Assembly (NCBI GenBank): GCA_023014485.1
Contig: JAJOZX010000089.1
Span: forward strand, 1,027,501-1,091,500
Direction of reading: 5' to 3'
Origin: Bathynomus jamesi
Lineage: Eukaryota > Arthropoda > Malacostraca > Isopoda > Cirolanidae
DNA: 64,000 nt
Shown here: one piece after another, positions 7,645 through 19,448 of the stretch
Numbering within the stretch: position 1 is the first letter of the stretch
Layout: each line of letters opens with the position of its first letter
Notes under the pieces: generated by a model
Databases searched by the model: none
Told to the model about the DNA's origin: nothing
Seen by the model: the letters and a program-made list of their open reading frames with translations, nothing else
Position numbers and translations under genes: made by a program

Positions 7645-10208
7645 CACTAGGCAACAAATTTCAACTTTTTTTTTGTTACAGACACGTGAACTACTGATTC
7701 CTACTAAAGCGGTGATGCTGATTTCAGATCTGATATCAAAATTTCTCTATCACGTCCAGATTTTGTGTAACTGAAAACCCCTATTTTTCATTTTTTTTCT
7801 CACCCGCTTCTATTACGAAAGCCGTCTAAGCTACTTTTCCGTGCCACGTTTTATGTTAAGCATACTTAAATAATTAGTGAACAGGGATGTCTTTCCTCCT
7901 TTATTCTGGCTTAAGACAGACAGCGGAATTCCGCTGGCGGAGTTACCACCCCTGCGCCCAACCATCCACCCAAAGCGCGTTAGTATTTTGTTGTTACTAC
8001 TGAAAGGCAAATTCCTGTTCTTAAGTGAAACTTTGGTGTGTCCTCTTCCTTTGTCGCTTGTAGTATGACGAGCTCTCCTTCTGCAGGAACCAACAATAAT
8101 CTCCCATCATATTTGGGTTGAAATTACCTTGGTATCTGTTTTCCATAACTGAGATCTGTTGGTGGAAGCGCTCACCATGCTCGTCACTTACAGCCCCAAG
8201 GTTGGCCGGGAAGAAGTCAAGATGAGAATGTAAAAAATGAATTTTCAAAGACATTCTGCATCCCATTATTTCATAAGATTTAAGCATGTTTTCTACGAGT
8301 TTACGGTGGTTTTCAGCTTTGTAGTTTCCAAGAAAATTTTTGACAACTTCAACGAAAGATGTCCATGCTCCTAGTTCATTCTCATTTAGGTTAGATGGAA
8401 ACGATGAGTCGTGGATGACACTGCGGATCTGTGGTCCAGTGAAAACTCCAGCTTCTAGCTTAGCATCTGTCAATATTCCTTTGAATTTATCCTTTAAATA
8501 TTGGAAACCACTACCTTGATGATCCATACCCTTCACGAAATTTTTCATAAGGCCAAGTTTAATGTGAAGTGGTGGAAGATGTACTTTCTGAGGGTCAATA
8601 AGTGCTGGGTGTTTCACATTGTATTTACCAACAACATGTTCAGTTCTAGATGGCCAATCATGTTTTTTGTAGTGGTTCTTGTCATCTCTGCTGTTCCATA
8701 GACACAAAAAGCACATATGCTTTGTGTAGCCCAACTGTAACCCAAGAAGTAATGCTACAACTTTAAGGTCGCCACAAATATTCCATGTGTGGTCCTTATA
8801 TTTGATGAGTCTTAGCAGCAGTTTCATCGATTCATAAGTCTCATTAAGGCCAGTGGCATGTGCTACAGGTATTGAAGGTTTTTCATTGCCGTTGTGCAGT
8901 AATACAGCTTTAAGGCTAGCTTTACTAGAGTCAATGAACAGTCTCCATTCTTTTGGATCATAGCGACAGCCAATCCCTTGCATCAGACCACTGATATCGT
9001 GGCAGAAACAAACGTTTTCTTCCTGTAAGTAAAATGATGAAAACTGCAAATGGCGATAGCGGAAATGGGAAACTTTGGTGTTTGGTTGGAGAAGATTAAA
9101 TTCTTGAAGTCTTGAACCAAGCAACTCTGCCTTTCTTTTGGTAATTCCAAATCGCGCACTAAGTCATTTAACTCCGCTTGACTTAACAAATGTGGGGAAA
9201 TATTTGCATCTGGAACATATATGCCATCTTTCCCTGTTTCTATATCACTAGCAGAATCTTCAGATGAACTGCTGCCTGTTATCGTTGCTGGTGGAACTGG
9301 TGGTGGATTTGTTTCATCATGTGGTACTGGTTTCATTGCTGATTCGCAGTTTGGGTACGTGATCTTTGATTTGTTTTTCTTTGTGAAACCAGCAATCTTT
9401 GTCAAACAAAAATAACAATCATTGAAGTGATTTTTCGGCTCACGCCAAACCATGGGGACTGAGAACGGCATAGCTTTTCTTTTACCATTCATCCAAGCTA
9501 TTAACATTGCATTGCACTGTGCACAGCAAATATGTGGTGCCCAGTCCCTCTGTTGGTCTCCTAACTTACAGTCAAAATAACACTTGTAGGCAAGTTTAAT
9601 CTTTGTTGTTATGTTTCTACGTTGTGGCTTAGGTGTATATTGTCCACAGACAAAGCAGAAGTTGTCTGGGTGATTTACACAAGCACGTCTATTTGATGCC
9701 ATTTTGAATTACCATACAATATCTGAAAAAACGTAGAAAGTAATTATTATGATGTGCAAAATAAAAAGAAATACACACCGTAGTACAAAACAAATGCTAT
9801 AAAAACACACAAGTCACCACAACCTGTCACTTGCTCTCATCAGCAGAGCTTCAACAACCGTTCTGCTTGACTGTCACGTAGCGACTGACCGTTGGGCCGT
9901 TGCCCGTTACTATGCTCTTGACTCAGTGTTGCCAACTCGGGATAAATTTTATTTATCAAAATTGTTCGAATTTGTATATAGTTGGCAAAAAAAATTGCTT
10001 TAACCTTGAAAAGCAAGTTTCATATTACTGGCATTAAGCCGATTAAAACCAAAATCTGGACGTGGTAGAAATTTTACTAAAAGTGATTTGCATTTTACAC
10101 AAAATCTAGACGTGATAGAAAAAATCTAATTATAGATTTGAAATCAGCATACCGAAATTAGCTAGGCACCTATTTGGTCTTCTGTAACAAAATCTTTGTT
10201 GCCTAGTG
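7645..10208 (-). mobile_element. DNA transposon with ~120-bp inverted termini and TAA target duplication
   Basis: Left (7645-7771) and right termini are imperfect inverted repeats. Both begin CACTAGGCAACAAA, share GTTACAGA and TGCTGATTTCA, and end near CTATCACGTC and ATTTTGTGTAA. TAA lies directly outside each end (7642-7644, 10209-10211). The single gene inside is on the minus strand. A second, heavily truncated relative of that gene is at 43827-44022. I cannot assign a named superfamily from sequence alone. Confidence 0.75.
8021..9702 (-). pseudogene. Transposase-like protein with HGERFH motif (one frameshift)
   Basis: The protein starts MASNRRACVNHPDNFCFVCG at 9702 and would be about 560 residues. 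The N-terminus has CxxC pairs (CFVCG, CCAQC, CYFCL) suggesting zinc binding, then a low-complexity linker. One frameshift at about 9131-9141 joins it to the second half, LGSRLQEFNLL. In the second half (numbered from its own start) I see D65 in RLFIDSSK, D119 in ICGDLK followed by C138 and C141, and E318 in SDEHGERFH. That pattern could be a DDE catalytic triad with a zinc knuckle, but this is inference. I recall proteins of this type as common in arthropod genomes, usually unnamed. Apart from the frameshift the reading is open, so the copy is young. Confidence 0.75.
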
Positions 10209-10400
10209 TAATCAATCACACTTTAAGATAATTTTTAAAGAGTAATCATTCATTGCACTTCACGTAAATTGTAAACTGACCGAAACAAGACAAACGCGCA
10301 GACAGAACAGTTTGCAAAAGTACATCCGAAAATAGTTTTATTCAGAATAAAGATATAGTATAGATTTTTGTTAATGAAAAAAATTATACCATGGAATAAG

Positions 10401-10596
10401 AATATGAAAATAAAAACCCACTCTAATAGACAGAGTTTATTTCCACAACAGTTTCGACGCCCACTGGCATCCTCCTCGGGTAGATACAGAAACACGAATT
10501 CGTGTTTCTGTATCCACCCGAGGAGGATGCCAGTGGGCGTCGAAACTGTCGTGGAAATAAACTCTGTCTATTAGAGTGGGTTTTTATTTTCATATT
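10401..10596. repeat. 196-bp nearly perfect palindrome, no loop
   Basis: Arms of 98 bp meet at ACACGAATTCGTGT with only two or three mismatches. Each arm contains a possible hammerhead-like core (plus strand 10517-10546: CCGAGGA, GAUGCC-AGUG-GGCGUC, GAAAC). It may be a fused pair of Penelope-like termini, as at 2059/3205, with nothing left between. Confidence 0.85.
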
Positions 10597-10599
10597 TTG

Positions 10600-11750
10600 A
10601 CCTTCACGTAGAAAAAAGTGAAGTTTTTTGCATTTACCATGGAATGAACATTCAAAAATACATTTCGTACATTTTTTATCCGCCTTCATTATTTTTGTCT
10701 TAGTCCAGACATCTAAACAGTAACACAAATTTATAATTACATTTTACTGCAACGTATAAACATGAAAACGTGTTTATAGCTACCCTCATTTTAATTAGAC
10801 TCTCAATATTGTAATATGCTATATATTATTTGTATTATACGAGACACGTTGTGGAAAGATATAGATTATATTTATCTGGACGAATCCCTGTAGTTTTCAT
10901 TGTTGCAAACGTTACCCCAAAGTTACCCAGTAAGAATAAAAAACAAAAAATATTGGATAAGGGCCTTACTTCATCAACATCAGAAAGTTGCAAGATGAAA
11001 TAAAAGATAAAAAGTTTTACTTTTGTTTTAAAGCTGAAAAAGTTATGATAATGTTGCACGTTGAATTCAGTGTGACAAAAAAAGCTACGTTAAAATGTGT
11101 AACTGACGTGCAACTTATATGTAAAAAACTTTAAGTGTGTAGGCGAATCTAATTCTTTCCTCTACGTCACATCAATGCAGTCTCTTATTAACGAGTTTTG
11201 TCATCGACACTTGGGCCTTTTTAACGAAACTGAACGAAATTTAGCGAATGACGCTCTCGGAGTCTCGAAAACGGGAATTAAATCCTCGGAAACACGATCA
11301 ATACCAACTCTCTCCCATTTCCGACACAGACATGTTTATTCACGTTGAAGATAATAGAGGAACCTTATCTCGTGTTTACTTTATTATATCGATGTTGTAG
11401 TATGTAGGAATTAGGGGTATTATATAGTCCGTAATTAGCGGTGATTCTGAGGAAGGTTCCCCTGATAGCCATTTAGAATGCCTAATCAACCCTTTATAGA
11501 TGTAAAAGTAATGAATTCGCGTATCTGCAACAAAACCTTTCAATACGCGTTCTAAATGCTAATAATTGGGCGAAATTTCGCATTATTAATCGCGAGATTC
11601 GCTCAATATCGTCCAATTTGCGACAAGGATTAGATTATCGAGAATTTAAGCGATATAGCAGACGCAGTTTATTGGACATAAGGAAAGGAACAGCACTTAA
11701 ATTCAGCTAATTTTTTTTTATGCAGGAAGTAGAGGCCAAGGGCGAATACC
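10600..11750. other. No gene recognised
   Basis: AT-rich sequence without transposon termini, protein similarity or RNA motifs that I can recognise on either strand. Confidence 0.4.
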
Positions 11751-11793
11751 CGCACAAACGCCCCACTCCTGTAGAGGAATAAGAGAGCCAAAA

Positions 11794-13598
11794 TTAAGGT
11801 CCAGGGTTTATGAGATGCCTGGATGCTCTGCGTTTGAAAGATTGGTGAAGAAGATTGTTCCAGAGTTGACCGGTTGAGTAGATGAAAGATTGAAAATACC
11901 GATTAACTCTTGCGTTGGAGAGTTGGAGAGAAAAGGAATGAGAATGTGTCGAAAGTCGGGTGCTGCGTGCTTTCCTTAAAGGAGGAGGCATTCAGTTAGA
12001 AAGTTCAGAAGAGTAGTGCCCGTTATAATAGCGACAGTAAAAAGAGAGTGAAGAGAGAGGGATTGAAGACAGAAAGAGGTGAGGAGTTAATGACGTGAAA
12101 AACCTTTGATTCCATCCAATCAAGTTGGGCTCTGTGGGGGTTGAGCCATCCCACACATGAGAAGTGTACTCCATACATGGGCGGACAAGACCCTTGTACA
12201 GAGACAACAACTAAGTGGGGGTGAAGAAACTGCGGAGGCAATACAGCACACCTAACCTCTTACAAGCTTTTTTGCAAAGAGAGTATATGTGATCTTTCAG
12301 GAGAGAAAAGGAAACGCCAAGAATGTTAAGAGAAGAGAAGGATTGAGTCGTGTATTGTTGAAGGTAATGGGATAGTCGTGTGGAAGAATGTGACGAGTAG
12401 ACAGATAAAGGAAGCAAGTTTTTGAGGCATTGAAAGCCACAAGGATTTCTCTGCTCCAATCAGAGATAGTAGAAAGATCAGAGGTCAGGTGAACCATAGC
12501 TGTCCCATGCAAATCATGGAGTGACTGTTGGATGGACGCTTTGTGAAGTGAAGGGTGGAATCATCGGCATTGGAGTGGATAGTACAGGAAGTGCGACTTA
12601 ATAGCTCATTGACAAACAAAACGTAAAGAGTGGGTAACAGGACAGAGCTCTGAAGGAACACCACTATTAATAGCTCAGAGAAAAAGAGTGACCATCTACA
12701 ACCGCAGTTATAGATCTGCCAAAAACGAAATCAGAGATGAAGGCACAGATAGAAGGATAGAAACCGAAGAGGGCAGTTTGGAAATTAAAGATTTGTGCCA
12801 GACTCTATCAAAAGATTTTGATATGTCTAACGCAATTGCAAATGTTTCATCGAAATCTCAAAAGGAGAATGACCAAGAGTCGGAGAGATATGCAAGAAGA
12901 TCGCCAGTTGAGCGTCCCTTGCCCAACTCATACTGACGATCTGAAAGAAGACTGTGAAAAGAGAAGTGTTTTAGAATCTCCTATTAAGGATAGATTTAAA
13001 AGCTTTTTAAAGGCAAGAAATCAAAATAATTGGACGATAGTTGGAGGGTTGAGAGCGGTCACCCTTCTTTGGGACAGGCTGAATGAGTGCGAACTTCCAG
13101 CAGGAAGAAGTACCAGATGAAAGACAAAGACGAAAGAGTTTACCTGGGCAGGGTGTCAGAACAGAAGCACAGTTGTTGAGAACAATAGGAGGGACACCAT
13201 CAGGACCGTACGCCTTCCTACAGTTGAGCCCAGATAGGGCAGAAAGAACATCTTCAGAAGAGATTCTAAGTTTGAGGCGAAAGGTTGAGCGAAGAGTTCA
13301 GCTTTATCAGGAGAATAGACGGCAACTGACGAAGGAATGAAAAAGAGTTGGGAAAGAAGTAAAGTTGTTGGAGAGGTTCTTGGCTAGATGCCAGAACGAG
13401 CGAGAAGAATTAGAATTGGATAGGTTTTCACAGTTTTGTTTGATGAAGGAAGTTTTGGCGAATCAAAGAACAGATTTTGAACGATTCCGGGCAGAAATGT
13501 AAGCTAAGTGAATCAGGAGTTGTATGGCAAAGGCACCTTCTGAAAGATTTCTCTCGGTTGCGGATAGCATTAAAACAAGCAGTTAAACCAAGGGTTTG
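11794..13598 (-). pseudogene. Jockey-like LINE ORF2, reverse transcriptase and C-terminal part
   Basis: Minus-strand segments, joined only by ignoring many frameshifts, match a non-LTR retrotransposon polymerase. They include GLRAPWF-type linker remnants, KAYGPDG-like LNCRKAYGPDGVPPIV near 13190-13215, and ISDWSREILVAFNASKTCFL at about 12440-12480. The typical tail is LSLYKGLVRPCMEYTSHVWD, then INSSPL, then MPPPLRKARSTRLSTHSHSF. The family looks like one I know as abundant in decapods. The upstream half lies at 19449-20340, separated by the Academ-like element. Non-functional. Confidence 0.8.
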
Positions 13599-14076
13599 CC
13601 GGCCAAAAATTGAAAAGTCCTCCAGAAAAAAACTTACCGCGTTTTTTGTTAATAGCAGGCATCCACCTTAGATAAGTAGTATTGAGGATGCCAAACAAGA
13701 TGTGGGTGGATGCCACTCTCAATTTTGGGTTTGAAGGTCCCATACAAGGTTACAAAAGTCAAATTCTGAAAAATTCCGAATTTTTGCATTTCAGTGGTGG
13801 CTCTATGTAACAACGAACGTGTTTAAAGGTGTATCATTAGCACATAATGCATATTTTTGTGATTTTATGGATAATAATTGAATGTAATTATGACTGGATG
13901 TCTTTATTTCCATTAAAACTACATTTAGCATGCTGGGTGAGGAGCGCATCTGCCTACTACTACCATACTACAAGTAATAGCATACTTTCACATGTTGAAT
14001 ATTTTCATTGCACTGGCTGGCCAGACATTGGTTTGGTATATGCAATTAAAAGAGTGCAGACAGTGCCAGCTGGTAA

Positions 14077-14101
14077 AATAATAATAATAATAATAATAAT
14101 A
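14077..14101. repeat. (ATA)n microsatellite
   Basis: About eight AAT/ATA units lie in the 5' non-coding part of the Academ-like element. Confidence 0.9.
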
Positions 14102-14200
14102 CTGCTAAAGGATTGGTATGTTTCGAATTGTTTCAATATATCCGTGGCTACTACATACTGCCATTACCACTTGTCTTTGCAGATAGGGGGCTCATCAGCA

Positions 14201-17200
14201 ATGGACCCTATAGCTGTCATCAAGCGCAAGAGGAAACGTCAGGATGTCAGTGAGGATTGTTGCTTCTTCTGCCAAAGCAGCGCTGGTGACCTGTGCACAG
14301 CATCAGCCGAAGGAAAAGCAAGAACTATGACTGTGGGCGATGAGAAAAGAACCTGGGAGATACCTACAAAGACTGGAAAGTCATTCCAAGGATGATTTAC
14401 TGCATTGGAACTCAAGTGGCATAAGTCATGCCACTCTTTATTCACCTCTGAAGGCAAACTCAAAAGGCTGCGAAGTCAGCAGCAGACCATGGGTGCATCG
14501 GCGACCACAAAAAGTGCAGGCTCTCAGGCTTTTCCCCCAAAGCGTAGACGTTCAACACCAGTGATTGACTGGACCCTCTGCATGTTTTGCTAAAAGAAGA
14601 CCAAAAAGAAACTGCACAGGGTGGAGACAATGGAGAAGTCAGATGACTTGATCCAGCGTGCCAAACACGACCCTGTCATGAGCATACCGTTGTCAGCGGT
14701 GAGTGATGTGATTGCAGTCGAAGGCTGCTATCATCTGGCATGTTTGGTGACATTTGAGAGACGTACTAGAAACCAAGCGGTGTCAGGAGCAGCAAAGGCC
14801 TGAAAATGAGTGCATGACGAAGCTGTGCAAAGACTTGACAGTAGGCCTGTCTCTGGTCACGTATACGACGTGGGAGACGTCTGGGACAGATATGAGAATA
14901 TGTGTAATGACACCGGCATCACCGTGAAATACTCCAGGAGAACAACGTTCTACGAAGATGTTCAGAGGCTGCTTGGATCAAACGCCAGCTATGTACGCCC
15001 ATTGTCAAGGGGCCCGCTGCTGATTTACCCTGGAGAGAGCTCAGATTTCATCATCTCCAAAGCACTGGCTAAGTCTTGTGAACAAGGTCCTGTCACCTCT
15101 GAGTCAGAGTCTACTGAAGATGAAGATGCTGATGTCCGCATGTGTGCCACTAGCAGCATATTCCAAGATATGGTACACGTGGCTCTGAAGGTTCGACAAG
15201 ATCATCTTGAAACTCCTGGACACTCCGAGACATGACAAGGTCTTGATCAGGAGCATGTTGATCGCGTCATACCCGACAGTCTGTACCTGTTTCTACGATT
15301 GCTCTTTGGGGGAATGGATGCTGTGGATGAGGGGAGTGAAGAGGACCAGAAAGTGAAGCAGAGTGTGTGTAGCATTGCCCAGGACATAGTCTATGCAGTC
15401 TCCAACCGACGAAAGTTGACACCAAAGCATGTGGGCTTGGGTCTTACTCTGCACCAAGCCACCCGCTCAGAAGCACTCCTAGATCTGTTCCACGCAGTAA
15501 ATCACACTATTGGTATCGACACTGTAATAAGATAGACACCACCATCGCTCAGAACATTTTGGAGAGGTATGCTGAGAATGAATGTGTCTACATTCCCGAC
15601 ATCATCGTCAAAGAGAGAATGATTCACTGCTCTTGTGACAACGTAGATGTCTTGGAGTCAACCTTAGACGGGAAGAACACCTTCCACAACACTCAACTGA
15701 TGGTATGGCAGAGAGGCCCCCCTCCACAGCAGAGTCATGGCCAAAAGGGTGGCAAGCACAAGAGATCGAAATCTATCAAACCTGATGACCTACAAGAGTT
15801 CCAAAGGCTGGACCAGGCTACCCTCCCATCTGGCAAGAGGCCATCTCCTCCTGGCTACGACACTGACATAGACGACTTGTCACATGAACCTGAGAAGGAC
15901 CGGGCACGTACCAAGGACTTGGCATGGGTGGTGTCACGCATCCATGATGAAGCGATGTCCGTTCCAAGCTGGGGAGCATTCAGTCAGTCAGCACTGCGGA
16001 TCCACCAGTAACGACCGCCTGGATGTTGCCAATCCTGCAGGCACCAGCAGATGACAATGACACCATGACCACCGTCATCAATCGCTTCATGGCCATTTCT
16101 GAGTATGTCAGCCAGAAGTACACCATCATCACTGCTGATCAGCCTCTGTACAGCAGGGGTAAGGGACTAGTCTGGGCAAACTCGAAATTTGCCAACGTGG
16201 TCTTGCTCATGGGAGGCCTCCATATCTGCTTCAACTTTCTGAAAGCCATTGGTCAACTTATGGAAAGTATGGGACTTGATGACTTATGGACAGAGGCAGG
16301 TGTGTATGCGGCTAACACCACTGAGACAATGCTGGACGGCAAGGCCTACTACCGAGCTGTGAGAGGTCACCAGCTGACGTATGAGCACTGTGGCGCATCA
16401 AGTGGCAGATGTTTGAGTTATGGCTGGCTGCAACTGGCAACGGAGATGAGAACGTCAAACAGCTTGCCCTCAATGTTGCTTCGCTTTTCAAAGACAGAGC
16501 TGACATAGATGAGATGCGCGATGCTGTTGACAACTCAGACGTTTTGGCAGATGAGAAATTCCACAGTCTCATGGAGGAATTCAATGACCAGCACTCTGAA
16601 AATCACAACTTCATGCTGTGGTCATCCTACATGGAAATGGTAGAGATCCTACTGGCCTTCATCAGAGCTCAGAGAGATGGCATGTGGACTGTGGAGTCTC
16701 CACATGGAAGCCTTTGCTGCAATGCTGCCTTGGCTAACTATCTATGACCACACAAACTATGCACGTTGGGGGCCGGTCTACTTGGCTGATATGAGAGGTC
16801 TTGAGAAGTCAGCACCAGAAGTTCATGCAGAGTTTTGTAATGGGAACTTTGTCGTCAAGAGGATGGCGAAGCACTTCAACCAAGTTCCAGCTGATCAGGC
16901 AACCGAATGGATAAATCGTACATGCAAGATGCACAATGGTATCATCGGCATCACAAAGAATGACCAAGCAAGAGACAGGTTCTGCATCACCTGGTCAGAG
17001 CGGTCACGCATCTCTCAAGACACAAGATGCCTCTTCAATCTTCAAGATGATGATGAAGCCACCTTCATTCGGGTTGACAGTCTGCCTTCTCGCACTAGGC
17101 GTGACGCTCATGATGTCATGAAGCTAGTTCAGCAGTTGAAGCAGATTGACGTCTTCAGAGTTCACGTGAGTGAAGCAGGAGATACAGATGCCGCCACTAA

Positions 17201-18767
17201 CATCCCACTTGTTTCACTGGCAACCAAAGACACTGCACCCACAGATGTTGTGAAGAACCTGCTGACAGCTCAGGATCGAGGAAAGCAGCATGTAACCGGC
17301 TTCATGAAGGAGAGACTGATTGAACAGATAGTAGGCTTCCATGAAACGAAGAAGAAACATCGGTCGAAAACCTTCGCTGATGTGTACAAAGCTACAGTTT
17401 CCACCAAGCAGAACATACAGAAGACCATCAAAGCTGACAGAAAGCTACTACAGCGGCTCCTGAATGCCGCGACCGCAGGTGGAGATGGTCAACGTCTTGA
17501 AGCATGAACTGTCCCCAGTCAGAGGTTCCAACCTCTGATCTGAAGACCTGTGTGATGATAGATGGCCATGCACTCATCCAAGCTCTTGGCAAGCCTGGCG
17601 GCTGTCGACATTCGGCGACTGTGCTGAAGTGTTCTTCAAGGTCGTGACGAGTTATTTCAATGAACACACAACAAGAGTTGATGTCATCTTTGATCGGTAC
17701 GCAGGGGAAAGAGCGATCAAAGCAGTTACCAGGACAAAGCATGCAAGCAAGAAGAAATCGATTCGGAAAGGCATTGATGGCCCACAAGTTCCACTGCCTG
17801 AAGTGTGGAAAAAGTTCATGGCCCTGGATACAAACAAGGCTGACCTAGCCTTGTTTCTGTCTAACGTCATCACTGAGAAAGGCAGAGAACTTCAAGAAAG
17901 ATGTCAGCTGGTGACAGGGGGTGGCTTCTCTGAAGACACTGAAGTACGGTCAACCAGGCGACATGACGTTCCACTGCATAGCAACCATGAAGAGGCGGAC
18001 ACCAGGCTCATCCTTCACTCATGTGATGCAGCGTCCCAGGGCTATGAGCGAATACTGGTAGTGTGCAGAGATACTGATGTAATGGTGCTGCTGATTCACT
18101 TCGTTTGCACCAAGGTCGCTGAAGTGTGGATGCTGTGCGGAACGGCCAAGAACCGAAAATGCTATCCCGTGCACGATGTATTCAAGAATTTGTCGCCCCC
18201 AGTCAGGGACAACCTGGTCAGCTTCCACGCTTTGACAGGGTGTGACAGTCTCGTCCTTCAGTAGTCATGGAAAAAAGAAGTGTTGGAAGGTGTTCAGTGA
18301 CCACCCACTCCTGCTGCACGCCATTGGTCGAGATGGAGATACCGCAGGTGTTGAGACGTTTGTGTGTCATTTGTATGGCACCCCGGAGCAACACACAGTT
18401 GGTGACGCCAGAGTTCACCTTTTTGGGAAGGCCAAGAAGATTGGAAATGCTCCCACCGACAAAAGATGCCTTGGAGCTCCACGCCAAGCGGGCAAACTAT
18501 CAGGCCAAAATATGGCTCCAGGCTGACAAAGAGCACGTAGATGTTGAAGCTCCGGTGGACACTTCAGCCTGGAAGTTGGAAGATGGGAGCCTCCTACCAG
18601 TGTGGACAAGACTTCCTCCAATCTCTGAAGCCTGCCTGGAGCTTGTTGCTTGTGGTTGCAAGAAAAAGCGCAAGACAGCTAGATGCAACTGCTTCAGGAA
18701 AAGGATGAAGTGTACGACAGCTTGTGGTTGTGACGACAGCGGTTGCTGCAACCCAGCTGGACAGTAG
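14201..18767 (+). pseudogene. Academ-like transposase with XPG-like nuclease region (multiply disrupted)
   Basis: The gene would encode about 1,450 residues. It starts MDPIAVIKRKRKRQDVSEDC at 14201, just after a TTGTCTTTGCAG acceptor-like site. N-terminal Cys/His clusters (CCFFC, WHKSCH, CMFC, CYHLAC) suggest DNA binding. The middle has ITADQPLYSRGKGLVW and MLPWLTIYDHTNYARWGPVY, blocks I recall from large unnamed proteins in cnidarians, fish and crustaceans. HEEADTRLILH (from 17986) and VVCRDTDVMVLL (18061 on) resemble the acidic residues of XPG/FEN nucleases, followed by FHALTGCD. The end carries nine cysteines in about 35 residues. Disruptions: frameshifts near 14400, 15535, 16010, 16385, 16690, 17500-17600, 18250 and 18430, and stops at 14591, about 14801 and 15233. 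Confidence 0.8.
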
Positions 18768-18769
18768 AT

Positions 18770-19271
18770 CTCTGTCTCTCTTCCGGGCTGAAATCGAGAG
18801 AAGATGGAATGTGCTGTAAGGAACTAATATAACTGTTCTTAAGTGATTGCAATCCACACAGTTGTGACTGTCAGTGCAGCATTTCGGTGCTGCTCATCAA
18901 GAAACGTGAACTTGCAGATGTTACTAGTGTGTAAACTGTATAGTTATGGGGCTATATTTACTGCTTTGTTTAGTTGTGATAATTCTGTTACTGTACTTAA
19001 TTCATGCCATCAAACTTATTAGGCATTAATCATGTTAAAATAAATTGTTTTGACAAAGAGACTTGCTCAATGTTTTTCGCCAATTAAAATAAAAAGTCAC
19101 AAATTTTAGCACAATTTCGGTCGTGATTAACTTGAATTTGACCTTGAGTTGGTAATTCGGATGGAATAAGCGTGTCATCATACTTCTTTATCACTGTGTC
19201 AAAATGAAACATTTGGTCAAACCAATTGACTCAGAAATTGTTTTTTTAAATTAAAATTAGAAAATATAATT
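18770..19271. other. 3' non-coding part of the Academ-like element
   Basis: AT-rich sequence between the transposase stop and the right terminal repeat. It contains an AATAAA-type signal (AAAATAAATTG near 19040). No second gene is seen. Confidence 0.5.
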
Positions 19272-19448
19272 TTTTGCACAGTTTGACCTCGAAAATGACC
19301 TTCAAAGCCAAAAGCGAGAGTGGCATCCACCTGCATTTTATTCCTCACTCGCAGGTACATTGATTTAGCATGGGTGCCAGCTATTAACAAAAAACGCCGT
19401 TCAAAGTCGATTTTTTAATTTTGGCCGGTCCACTATTAGTAATAGGAA

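Larger units (their letters stand above)
13603..19424 (+). mobile_element. Academ-like DNA transposon, family 1 (5.8 kb), CCGG target duplication
   Basis: Inverted termini of about 150 bp (13603-13752 and 19272-19424) share the outer CCAAAA(A)TT, GCGTTTTTTGTTAATAGC and GTGGATGCCACTCTC, in matching order. CCGG flanks both ends (13599-13602, 19425-19428). Deleting the element plus one CCGG rejoins the minus-strand LINE frame as ITNSG-PA-NPWFN, which is the conserved PWF region, so the ends are precise. The single long gene has an XPG-like nuclease signature and a cysteine-rich C-terminus. Those features and a 3-4-bp duplication are described for the Academ superfamily. Family naming is inference. 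Confidence 0.85.

Noticed and set aside
13847..14200. Protein-coding start at 13847
   Set aside because: The frame upstream of 14201 has no transposase similarity and crosses an (ATA)n tract. The start at 14201 after an acceptor-like site is preferred.
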